Shown here: piece by piece, positions 25,401 to 31,940 of the stretch
How the letters are laid out: each line of letters begins with the position of its first letter
How positions within the stretch are numbered: position 1 is the first letter of the stretch
DNA from: Ruminococcus sp.
GTDB taxonomy: Bacteria > Bacillota > Clostridia > Oscillospirales > Ruminococcaceae
Assembly (NCBI GenBank): GCA_017450925.1
Contig: JAFSSS010000001.1
Location: forward strand, 1-35,166
DNA: 35,166 nucleotides
Direction of reading: 5' to 3'
The notes under the pieces: model-generated
Databases searched by the model: none
What the model was told of the DNA's origin: nothing
Seen by the model: the letters and a program-made list of their open reading frames with translations, nothing else
Program-made: the position numbers and the translations under genes

Positions 25401-25669
25401 CAACGTCTATCGCTCCGGGACAGTGGTCATCGGGCAGAAACCCCGGCAAGAACGTTGCAAGCATTACCGGCTACGCCATAGACAACGGCTCCAACGGAGT
25501 CATCTTATACATCGATTCGGAAAACTACACCGACGTAACGCAGTACCGCTCACGGAGCGTGACTACCACCTACTACTATTCGCAGGCCGAGGAGAAGGAG
25601 ACCGACTCCTATCCCACCGGAAGCAATATTTCCAATATCAAGGAGTATGTAAGATACAGGATCAAATAA
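22484..25669 (+). CDS. Transmembrane Ser/Thr kinase with PASTA repeats, InlB-type repeats and unknown C-terminal domain
   Basis: 1061 residues, PknB-like. A zinc ribbon (CMGC...CPHC, 5-22) precedes the kinase domain (about 46-325) with GYGGFG, VAIK (Lys75), HRD at 187-189 and DFG at 207-209. A membrane helix lies at about 348-370. The extracellular part has four PASTA-like repeats (about 388-453, 465-528, 531-595, 598-657), a Thr-rich linker (660-708), and two Listeria-Bacteroides/InlB B-type repeats (711-781, 783-853; each ending YAHW or YARW). A 205-residue aromatic-rich C-terminal domain follows that I do not recognise. PASTA repeats usually bind muropeptides or lipid II. The start is TTG 22484 with AAGGAG upstream. 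Confidence 0.9.
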   Translation: MSKRCMGCMELYDDKFDICPHCGFCEGEKAEEAIHMDPGTLLHNRYIIGRVLGYGGFGVTYLGWDGKLQIKVAIKEYLPSEFSSRIPGQTVVTVFSGEKHQQFYDGLNKFVDEAKRLAQFQNESGIVKIFDSFIENDTAYIIMEYLEGETLGARLERDKVIPEKEACEMLAPIFSSLQAVHAQGIIHRDIAPDNIFLTKNGDVKLIDFGASRYATTSHSRSLTVVVKQGYSPEEQYRSRGDQGPHTDVYALAATMYKMLTGKTPPDAMERRSRKESFNKEILVEPHVANKQANISLTVENAVLNAMNIRIEDRTPDIKTFYEELTAEKPAKRRAGSIRKIDVYRWPLWLKILVPTALCAALVFGVLLITGVISFKSPYSTVVAVPEGYVEVPDVENTDHQEAIEVLSSCGLLPSVSGNIQSEYIETGKIILQDPIGGAYVLKNSTVELMLSSGKEVLSPTGDQATMPFVIGDLEADAIEKLDKAGLAYPDIEYQYSDTVKEGCVISADREYGETMEIDTKVKLVVSKGFEAFELPGVVGMDRKDAEALLYEKKLVVAYEYRNTSSEKENTVLEQSPAAGSSVRVGDTVTIVVAISQKVATVPDVKGMKIDKAKKTIEDAGFSFAAGTGSTSGVVESQSPEAGKSLIEGGTVVVTFKAEERTNSTTEATKRPDETAAPVTTAATVTTASQTQSKPADTTKKTTTERSAVKKTVKVSLNAAGGSVTSSSITAEYPGTYGSLPQPQRLGYSFSGWYTSVEGGSAVKSGSPVASSGDHTLYAHWQKKSYTLTLNPNGGSVSPNTKSVGYGDEYGVLPNPKRDYYTFKGWFTAKDGGSQVSSSTKMSAADTVIYARWEQNELSSWVLASNVPSGATVESRKWKYTQTSYTQSTKSSMAGWTVYDKKTTYGDWSGWSDNAVSQSPTLQVETRNDHRLTSYNLHWYSYTSGVNRYYTNVNPGRGYYEATTYTKEQFDAHATSIAPGQWSSGRNPGKNVASITGYAIDNGSNGVILYIDSENYTDVTQYRSRSVTTTYYYSQAEEKETDSYPTGSNISNIKEYVRYRIK

Positions 25670-25694
25670 GAACTCACAGAACGGAGTGAAGCAG

Positions 25695-26216
25695 ATGTTA
25701 ACATTCGTGGCAGTCGCCGTGCCTATAGCGATAGGCTGCCTGATCGGGATCCCCTACGGGCTTTCGGTCAGAAAAAAACAGAACGCCCTGCAGTCAAAGG
25801 GGATCACAGTAAAGCGCCCCTATAATTTCTACAAGCAGTCGAACCTGTTCTGCACAAGCGTTGACAGCCTTGCAAGGGTCAATGACGCTATGGAGAAAAT
25901 GCTGCTGCGTGAGGGCAGGATAGCTTGGGAATACCGCCCGCAGCAGAATACGATAGTCTTTGCAAACGACGGAGCGCTGGGGTCGTTCTCGTCCTCCATA
26001 AGGGCTATGGGCTACAGCAGTGAGCGCGGGGCATACCTGTATCAGTATCAGCTGCGCAAATGGACAAGCGGACGGAACACCGGCATCTCCGTTTCGGATC
26101 ACACCGCCGCAGGGCTGGTGCTGTCGGTGCTGGAGCGCGCATTCCTCAAGCTGGATTACGATGCCTCGGTGGAAAGAAGCTTTGCCGAATTCAAGGTAAA
26201 GACACCGTTCATTTAG
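25695..26216 (+). CDS. Membrane protein of unknown function
   Basis: 173 residues: one N-terminal helix (about 3-22) followed by a basic stretch and a soluble domain of about 140 residues. By the positive-inside rule, the soluble part is probably cytoplasmic. I recognise no family. ATG 25695 is eight bases after CGGAG; the GTG at 25686 overlaps that site. It is 25 bases after the PASTA kinase gene in the same operon, so an accessory role in the kinase system is likely. Confidence 0.72.
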   Translation: MLTFVAVAVPIAIGCLIGIPYGLSVRKKQNALQSKGITVKRPYNFYKQSNLFCTSVDSLARVNDAMEKMLLREGRIAWEYRPQQNTIVFANDGALGSFSSSIRAMGYSSERGAYLYQYQLRKWTSGRNTGISVSDHTAAGLVLSVLERAFLKLDYDASVERSFAEFKVKTPFI

Positions 26217-26228
26217 GGAGGCGGCAGA

Positions 26229-26831
26229 ATGGATACACAGACATTGGCAATAATTCTCATCGTAGGGCTCGTGCTGTTCATTATGATATTGAAATATGTG
26301 CTTCGTGCCGCTGCCAACAAGGGCATACAGGCGGTCAGCAATGCCTCCGCCCGCAGTCACAATGAAAAGAACGGCCCGGAGATAGTGATGCTGCGGGATC
26401 TATACCCCGATCTTGCCGCCCGTTCACGCATCAGCAGCGGCGGCAGGCAGCCTGCCCCTGCAGGCGCATCAGCACCCCTGTTCCGTGATGCCGACAGACC
26501 AAAGCCCCCGCCGCGTCCGGCACTTGCGCCGGCTCCTGCGGGAGCGATCTTCCGGGATGAAGACTTTGAAAGGAAAAGCATACCTGCTCCGAAGTCCAAG
26601 CTTAGCAATATCGGCACTCTCTTCCACGACGAGCCCGAGGAGAAAAGCTCTCCCGCTCCCGCGCCTGTAAAGCATTCCGCTCCGAAGCCGCCGCCGGCAC
26701 CTGCGCCTTATGTTCAGCCGGCACCTGTTCCCCAAAAATCTCCCGAGTGGCTGTGCCCCTGCTGCGGAGATGTCAACAGCGGGAACTACTGCAGAGCCTG
26801 CGGCATGAAAAAGCCGGACATTTTTTCATAA
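26229..26831 (+). CDS. Membrane-anchored zinc-ribbon protein with Pro-rich linker
   Basis: 200 residues. An N-terminal membrane helix (about 5-24) is followed by a basic segment, a long P/A-rich linker (about 70-172) and a C-terminal zinc ribbon (CPCC...CRAC, about 176-192). The linker includes repeated LFRDAD/IFRDED/LFHDEP motifs, possibly short docking sites. The ribbon matches those at the ends of the kinases and FHA proteins of this island. It is the last gene of the plus-strand operon, followed by a terminator. It might tether other components to the membrane; no enzymatic function is visible. Confidence 0.78.
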   Translation: MDTQTLAIILIVGLVLFIMILKYVLRAAANKGIQAVSNASARSHNEKNGPEIVMLRDLYPDLAARSRISSGGRQPAPAGASAPLFRDADRPKPPPRPALAPAPAGAIFRDEDFERKSIPAPKSKLSNIGTLFHDEPEEKSSPAPAPVKHSAPKPPPAPAPYVQPAPVPQKSPEWLCPCCGDVNSGNYCRACGMKKPDIFS

Positions 26832-26844
26832 CAGCATAAAAAAG

Positions 26845-26880
26845 CAGCACCGCTCGGCCTCACGAGCGGTGCTGTTTATG
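26845..26880. terminator. Bidirectional intrinsic terminator
   Basis: A perfect 12-bp stem, CAGCACCGCTCG (26845-26856) / CGAGCGGTGCTG (26863-26874), has AAAAAA before it and TTTATG after it. It separates the convergent plus-strand operon and the minus-strand response regulator gene. Confidence 0.88.
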
Positions 26881-26904
26881 TTCATACGGTCGTGCGGTGT
26901 TGCC

Positions 26905-27528
26905 TTAATATTTCGGCAGCACCATGCGCTTCTCCACCACATCAGATACCAGCTGCAGGGTGTTCTTGAAGCCGGTCTTTGACATGATATTCTTGATATG
27001 GAACTTCACTGTGTTCTCGGTTATGCCCAGCTGATCGGCTATTTCGCTGTAGGTGCGCCCGATGACAAGCTCGCGAATAACATTCAGCTCGCGCTCGGTG
27101 AAGTCATTGCTGTTGGTAAGCCCTATCCTAAGCACGGGGCTCGCTTCCGGGAACACCGACTCCCCTTCCATAGTTCTCCTGCAGATCTCCGGCAGTGAGA
27201 TGCTGCCGTATTCCTTATACCAAAAGCTGTCGCAGCCGCTGGCTCTTGCCTTTTCAATAAACGAATGCTCCGGCATCGAGGTCATGATGATGATCTTTAT
27301 CCGCGGATAGAGCTTCTTGATACGCCTGGCAGCCTTCAGCCCGGACTCGTTGTCGGCAGTGCATATGTCCATAAGGATAAGGTCAATGCCGCCCCGCATA
27401 CAGAGTATCTCGGCATTGGCAGCGTTTTCAATGGTGGTGAAAACGCTGTAGTCCGATATCTCCGAGATCTGCCTTTCAAGGGAATCCCTTGATATCTTTG
27501 AATCCTCAACTATAAGTACATTTATCAT
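26905..27528 (-). CDS. NarL/LuxR-family response regulator
   Basis: 207 residues. The receiver domain (1-120) has the acidic pair Glu8-Asp9, phospho-acceptor Asp54 in LILMDI, and the conserved Thr and Lys (MTSMPE, WYKE). The C-terminal LuxR-type helix-turn-helix (about 140-203) reads FTERELNVIRELVIG then ITENTVKFHIKNIMSK. It is encoded 13 bases downstream of the histidine kinase and is therefore its likely partner. The target promoters are not known. It acts as a DNA-binding transcription factor. Confidence 0.92.
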   Translation of the reverse strand: MINVLIVEDSKISRDSLERQISEISDYSVFTTIENAANAEILCMRGGIDLILMDICTADNESGLKAARRIKKLYPRIKIIIMTSMPEHSFIEKARASGCDSFWYKEYGSISLPEICRRTMEGESVFPEASPVLRIGLTNSNDFTERELNVIRELVIGRTYSEIADQLGITENTVKFHIKNIMSKTGFKNTLQLVSDVVEKRMVLPKY

Positions 27529-27541
27529 AATAACGCCTCTT

Positions 27542-28561
27542 TCAATTAACTGCCGGGATATCTACGATCAAAGCAAAGCCGTCCTTGTAGCTGTAATCGA
27601 GCATAGCCCCCTGCTGCTCAAGTATCTGCCGGAGGCTGCCGAGGCCTCCGCCCTCTGTTATCCTGCTCTCCGGTGGCGTGCCGTTGTTGAATATCACCGC
27701 CCGGAAGCCGTTTTCGGTATAACTGCCCTCGACCGTAAGCTCGTCTGCCCCGCTGTGACGCACGGCATTCGTCAGCGCCTCGCGCAAAGCGGAATAGACA
27801 AGCAGCTGCGCCCGTTTGTCCGCGGGCTTTTCGCCCTTGAAAACTATCCTGCAGCCGATAAGCTCCGCCACCCTGTTCAGCTCCTCCTCCGAGGAGGCCG
27901 AGACAGCGTCCTGCAGCGGGACATCCTGCATCTCGTGTATAGCCTCGCCCCAGCTGCCCAGCAGCCGCCTGTAATCCTCCCGGGATAGGCTCTCGGAATT
28001 GAGCGCTTTTCTGGTAGCGATAATGCACTGCCCAAGGTCATCGTGTATTTTTATCTTTGTGGCAAGAAGCTCTCTCTGACGGTTGATATTCACGATATTC
28101 GCCAACAGAGCGTGCTGCCTCTGGCGAAGCTCCTCCAGCCTGCGGTTGTTCTCGGCAAGCTCGTTGCTAAGCTCGTAAAGCTTGGTTATCTCGGACGCCT
28201 CGGTCTGTACAGCTGACATCTCGCCGCTTTTCAGGAGCTGACGTCTGAAATGCCAGATGCTGCCGTCCTGCAGACGGAAAAACAGATTGCTGTCCGCCGC
28301 CCCCGGCTTCAGCCCCTCAAGATCGGGGATATCTATTCGTGAGCAGCCGCTGCTGCCGGTAACGGTCATCAATTCCTCCCAGACCGTATCGGCATTTATC
28401 ACGGTATGCCCCGTCAGGAGCGAAACAAGATTGTTCATCTTGCGGTTCACAAGAATAGGTCTGCCGCCGATCTCAGAAAAGCACAGCCCGCTGGGATAGG
28501 AGTCGATAGCCTCCTTGACCGAATGGGAAATGACAGCCTTTCTTTTTCTTTTCATCATCAT
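27542..28561 (-). CDS. Cytosolic sensor histidine kinase (HisKA_3 type)
   Basis: 339 residues, no membrane helix. An N-terminal PAS-like domain (about 15-120) is followed by a coiled coil (125-165), the HisKA_3 dimerisation motif with phospho-acceptor His173 in KIHDDLGQ, and an HATPase domain with N-box Asn264 (ALTNAVRHSG) and a glycine box EGGGLGS. This is the NarX/DesK-type class that partners with LuxR-type regulators. ATG 28561 has GGAGAGG upstream and starts one base after the stop of the upstream 7TM gene. With no membrane part of its own, it may receive its signal from that sensor. Confidence 0.87.
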   Translation of the reverse strand: MMMKRKRKAVISHSVKEAIDSYPSGLCFSEIGGRPILVNRKMNNLVSLLTGHTVINADTVWEELMTVTGSSGCSRIDIPDLEGLKPGAADSNLFFRLQDGSIWHFRRQLLKSGEMSAVQTEASEITKLYELSNELAENNRRLEELRQRQHALLANIVNINRQRELLATKIKIHDDLGQCIIATRKALNSESLSREDYRRLLGSWGEAIHEMQDVPLQDAVSASSEEELNRVAELIGCRIVFKGEKPADKRAQLLVYSALREALTNAVRHSGADELTVEGSYTENGFRAVIFNNGTPPESRITEGGGLGSLRQILEQQGAMLDYSYKDGFALIVDIPAVN

Positions 28562-28562
28562 A

Positions 28563-30146
28563 TCAAACCTCTCCCGGAGCGTTCTCAACTCTTACAGTTC
28601 TGATCGTGCCGTCCTTCGCGGCAACGGTAAGCGTTACATCACCGTCAGCCGTTATCTCAAGGCTGTTCATGGAATAATCGTACTGCTCTATAAGCTCCTC
28701 TGCGGTGTCAAGCAGTCTGACAGAGGCCTCCGGCGAGAGCTGTGCAGGCGCAAGCCAGTTCAGCCTTGCCTTTATCCCGGCATTCTCAAGACACAGCACA
28801 ATATCCGCAAGGCTTAGCCGCAGCTCCTCCGGGTCGATATATCCGTCTGCAGCTTCGATAAGCCGAAGATTGCACCGCCGCTTCAGATAAGTCCCGGTGA
28901 TGCAGAGCTTTTTCAGCACCGACTCGCCCGAGCTGTCGCCGGCATCGGTGATGATCCTGTCCATAAGCTTAAGACAACCGCCCACCTCGTCAGAGAGCTT
29001 ATTATATATGTGGTTCTGCGTCTCAACGGCCGCCTTTTCGGAACGAGAGGCAAGCTCGCGGCTTAGCAGAGTGTTCTCCTGCTTCAGCTCCTCGGCTGTC
29101 TGCTCCAGCTCGGCTATCAGCCGATTGATGCCGGAAATATCCTGCTGATAGATCAGATATCCGTCAGTGATGCTGTGGATGTGGAAGATGTGATCCTGCT
29201 CCTCGTGCAGAATGCCCGTGGTCATCAGTGCGGTCAGCTGTTTATCAGTAAGCTCTCTTGCATGAGAGCTTTTAAGCAGAGTTTCGCCGTCGTTGCCGAT
29301 TATCCGCATACCAAGAGTGGACTGCTCGAATACCATTCCGTATCGGGTATTGACCGGCACAAGCCCCACGAATATGCTGGTCTCCCAGATCATGCACTCC
29401 AGAAAATAGAGCAGCGCCGTCAGCTCGATCAGTTCAAATTCGGGGATCGGCAGAAAGCTTATCACAAGATACGGAAGTATAGTCAAAGGTATTCCCATGC
29501 CTGTCAGCACAGGCAGCAGCTTTCTGAAGGCACTGCCCTTTATATTCCTTGTGCGGCGGAAGATTATGGTCAGCCGGGTGAGTATAAGGAAGGTGGCGAA
29601 CACCAGTATCACCACAAAGCCCACATTCGCGTGGAACGCAAGGTTGGTATCCTCGCCGGGCAGCACCTTGAAAACTATATGGTGATATTCATTTGTGAGC
29701 ATCAGAAAGACCAAAAACAGGTCGGGGATAAGCAAAAAGAAAAGCTTGCGGGGCATACGGTAGCTTTCGCCCATGCCCAGTCCGAAGGCAGCATAGGCGC
29801 CGTAAAGCAGCGTCACCAGCAGCGGGAACACGATGAAATACCCGCTGACGCGCATCAGCAGGATATCCTTGTAAAACACCGTTTCCTGCAGCAGGCGTAT
29901 CGTCAGCCAAAAGATCATAACGATGCACTCCACCTTAAGGCAGCGCAGCATGAATTTTTGAGTTATCCTAAGCGTCAGCGAATACAGCCAGCCGCCCAGC
30001 AGAAACACATATACCGCATACACTATATATGGGCGAAAAACATCATCCGTTAGGAATGCAAGGCTTAACTTCCGATACAGCGACACGCCGCACAGCAGCA
30101 GGAACCCCGCGAGGACATATTGAAATTGAGTTTTATCTTTGTTCAT
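28563..30146 (-). CDS. 7TM sensor protein, histidine-kinase-like, lacking recognisable ATPase motifs
   Basis: 527 residues. Residues 1-255 contain about seven or eight membrane helices resembling the 7TM region found at the N-terminus of some histidine kinases. A PAS-like domain (about 258-335) and a coiled coil (335-370) follow, then a helical region around ETQNHIYNKLSDEVGG that resembles a DHp helix. The C-terminal 100 residues resemble an ATPase fold in outline, but I see neither an N-box Asn motif nor glycine boxes. It is probably a signalling-only subunit paired with the adjacent cytosolic kinase. Its promoter is about 180 bases upstream, with a palindromic repeat in the leader. Confidence 0.75.
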   Translation of the reverse strand: MNKDKTQFQYVLAGFLLLCGVSLYRKLSLAFLTDDVFRPYIVYAVYVFLLGGWLYSLTLRITQKFMLRCLKVECIVMIFWLTIRLLQETVFYKDILLMRVSGYFIVFPLLVTLLYGAYAAFGLGMGESYRMPRKLFFLLIPDLFLVFLMLTNEYHHIVFKVLPGEDTNLAFHANVGFVVILVFATFLILTRLTIIFRRTRNIKGSAFRKLLPVLTGMGIPLTILPYLVISFLPIPEFELIELTALLYFLECMIWETSIFVGLVPVNTRYGMVFEQSTLGMRIIGNDGETLLKSSHARELTDKQLTALMTTGILHEEQDHIFHIHSITDGYLIYQQDISGINRLIAELEQTAEELKQENTLLSRELASRSEKAAVETQNHIYNKLSDEVGGCLKLMDRIITDAGDSSGESVLKKLCITGTYLKRRCNLRLIEAADGYIDPEELRLSLADIVLCLENAGIKARLNWLAPAQLSPEASVRLLDTAEELIEQYDYSMNSLEITADGDVTLTVAAKDGTIRTVRVENAPGEV

Positions 30147-30190
30147 ACAGTCACCGTAAATCTATTTTTGATCCCAATTCGGCTGCAGCT

Positions 30191-30289
30191 TTTAGTTGAT
30201 AGTTGATAATGGACAGTTGATAATGATAGGAGCGCCCGAATTGGCATCTGTGCGCCAAGGGCGAACTCCATTATCAACTGTAAACTAAA
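30191..30289. repeat. 99-bp palindromic repeat, relative of 4120-4276
   Basis: Terminal inverted repeats of 23 bp match at 21 positions (30191-30213 / 30267-30289) and contain the same core AGTTGATAATG as the repeat at 4120-4276. The inside keeps GCGCCCGAATTGGCAT and TGCGCC, close to GCGCCCGAATGGGCAT and TTGCGCC of the longer copy. A second AGTTGATAATGA is nested next to the left end. It lies in the leader of the 7TM sensor gene. Confidence 0.75.
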
Positions 30290-30323
30290 TAAGCTGTAGT
30301 TTTCACCAGCACAGACCTATTTT

Positions 30324-30332
30324 ATTATAGCA
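30324..30332 (-). promoter_or_regulatory. Extended -10 promoter for the sensor operon
   Basis: On the minus strand TGCTATAAT (30332-30324) is an extended -10. The -35 region is poor. The resulting leader of about 170 nt includes the repeat at 30191-30289. Confidence 0.5.
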
Positions 30333-30386
30333 TAAACCGCCGTTATTTGCACTACCTTTTTGTGTAGGCCGCCGCCGCGGCCGCTC

Positions 30387-30415
30387 TTGACAAAGCGGGG
30401 CTGGTCTGATATAAT
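30387..30415 (+). promoter_or_regulatory. Consensus sigma-A promoter for the lipoprotein gene
   Basis: TTGACA (30387-30392), a 17-base spacer and TATAAT (30410-30415) lie about 93 bases upstream of ATG 30508. Both hexamers are perfect. Confidence 0.85.
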
Positions 30416-30507
30416 ATTTTCGTCCAGAACATAGCTGCGCATTGAAAAAACAGTCCGCTTTTTTGTACTGCTGTGCAGCAAATTCTTAAGTAACGGAGGA
30501 AAATAAA

Positions 30508-31096
30508 ATGAAAAGATCTGTTTTTGCCGGCTCTGTATCCTTATTACTTGCAGCGTCGATGTGCTTCGGACTTGCAGGCTGCTTTCAGCAGCAGCTCGTC
30601 TGTTGCTGAAAGCAGCACTGCCGAAGCCGAAGCTTCCGAGGCAGAGGTGTCCGAGGCCGCAGAGGAGGAGTCCTCTGCTCCCGATGAAAGCCGTGAGATC
30701 ACCGGCACTACCGAGACATGGGGCGTTTACACCCTGCTCGTTCCCGAGGGCTGGGAGCTTCGCAAGGGCGATGTTTTTGACGACCAGTCGCCGGACTACT
30801 GCTCGGTGAAGAAATCAGATTTCTCCTACTTCGACTTCAAGAACGAAAAGGAGGAGACCCAGAAAAGCAAGTACGAATACAACCACAAGACCTACACCCT
30901 CGATCAGAAGGATCTTCCCGCGACCACAATAGCCGGCATCGAATGGAACGGCTTTGAGTACGGCGATTCCTTTGTTCCCGGCTTTGAGCTGTATGCCACG
31001 GCAAACGGCAAATTCATCCGCGTTTCATGCGCCGGCTTCTCCTTCAACAGCCCCGAAGCGCAGGCGATCCTCGGCTCGCTGAAGATCGGCGATTGA
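30508..31096 (+). CDS. Lipoprotein of unknown function, interrupted by a one-base frameshift
   Basis: ATG 30508 has an ideal GGAGG eight bases upstream and encodes a signal peptide ending in the lipobox LAGC (about residues 22-25). This frame stops after 33 codons. Moving one base forward at the TTT of 30583-30585 joins it to a long frame: SSSSSVAESSTAEAEASE, then an acidic Ser/Glu/Ala linker and a domain of about 130 residues (beginning ETWGVYTLLVPEGWEL) to the stop at 31096. The intact gene would encode a surface lipoprotein of about 195 residues. The domain is not recognised. The promoter, ribosome-binding site and full downstream frame suggest a very recent mutation or a sequence error. 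Confidence 0.75.
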
Positions 31097-31117
31097 CGAT
31101 TGTTTACATTTACGCTC

Positions 31118-31146
31118 TTGACGAACCGGGCTCAATGTAGTATAAT
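31118..31146 (+). promoter_or_regulatory. Sigma-A promoter for yebC
   Basis: TTGACG (31118-31123), a 17-base spacer and TATAAT (31141-31146) lie 48 bases upstream of ATG 31194. Confidence 0.82.
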
Positions 31147-31193
31147 TATTAGGTTAAGACTGTTTTTTGACTATTGTTAAGGAGTGAATATTT

Positions 31194-31940
31194 ATGTCCG
31201 GACATTCAAAATGGGCAAACATCAAGCGTAAGAAAGAGGCTACCGACTCCGCCAAGGCAAAGATCTTCACCAAGATCGGCCGCGAAATGGCTGTCGTAGT
31301 AAAGGAGGGCGGCCCCGATCCCGCCAATAATGCCAAGCTGCGTGACCTTATCGCAAAGGCTAAGGCCAACAACGTCCCCAACGACAACATCGACCGTATC
31401 ATCAAAAAGGCGGCCGGCGACGGCGAGAAGAACAACTACGAGGAAATGGTATATGAAGGCTACGGCCCCAGCGGCGTGGCTGTGATAGTTGAGTGTCTTA
31501 CCGACAACAAGAACCGCACTGCCGGCGACATACGCCACTACTTCGACAAGTTCGGCGGCAACCTCGGCACCAGCGGATGCGTGTCGTTCATGTTCAGCGA
31601 CAAGGGAACCGTTATCCTTGAAAACAACGGTGCCGACGAGGACAAGATCATGGAGGACTGCATGGAGGCAGGCGCCGACGACTTCAACATCGACGGAGAT
31701 GTGGTCGAGATCAGCTGTGACCCCAACGCTGTCCATAATGTGCGTGAGGCTCTTGAGGCTCTCGGCTATAAGGTGCTTTCCGCCGAGGCTGAAAAGGTTC
31801 CCTCCACCTACACCGACCTCACTGACGAGGAGGCTGTCCGCAAAATGGGTCTGCTCCTTGAACACCTTGAGGACAATGACGATGTTCAGAACGTTTACCA
31901 CAACTGGGGCAATATGCCCGAGGACGAGGAAGAGGACTAA
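31194..31940 (+). CDS. yebC: YebC/PmpR-family regulatory protein
   Basis: 248 residues, full length for the family. It opens with the hallmark SGHSKWANIKRKK and continues with KIFTKIGREM, PNDNIDRIIKKA and YEGYGPSGVA, all characteristic YebC segments. Family members have been described as DNA-binding regulators, and some as factors that help ribosomes through difficult sequences such as polyproline. This genome encodes polyproline-containing linkers (for example 19553-20506), but a specific link is not shown. AAGGAG precedes the ATG. Its stop overlaps the next start (TAATG). Confidence 0.95.
   Translation: MSGHSKWANIKRKKEATDSAKAKIFTKIGREMAVVVKEGGPDPANNAKLRDLIAKAKANNVPNDNIDRIIKKAAGDGEKNNYEEMVYEGYGPSGVAVIVECLTDNKNRTAGDIRHYFDKFGGNLGTSGCVSFMFSDKGTVILENNGADEDKIMEDCMEAGADDFNIDGDVVEISCDPNAVHNVREALEALGYKVLSAEAEKVPSTYTDLTDEEAVRKMGLLLEHLEDNDDVQNVYHNWGNMPEDEEED

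Noticed and set aside
30524..31096. Lipoprotein gene starting at 30524 in the long frame only
   Set aside because: That start has no ribosome-binding site and no signal peptide; ATG 30508 has both, in the frame broken at 30583-30585.
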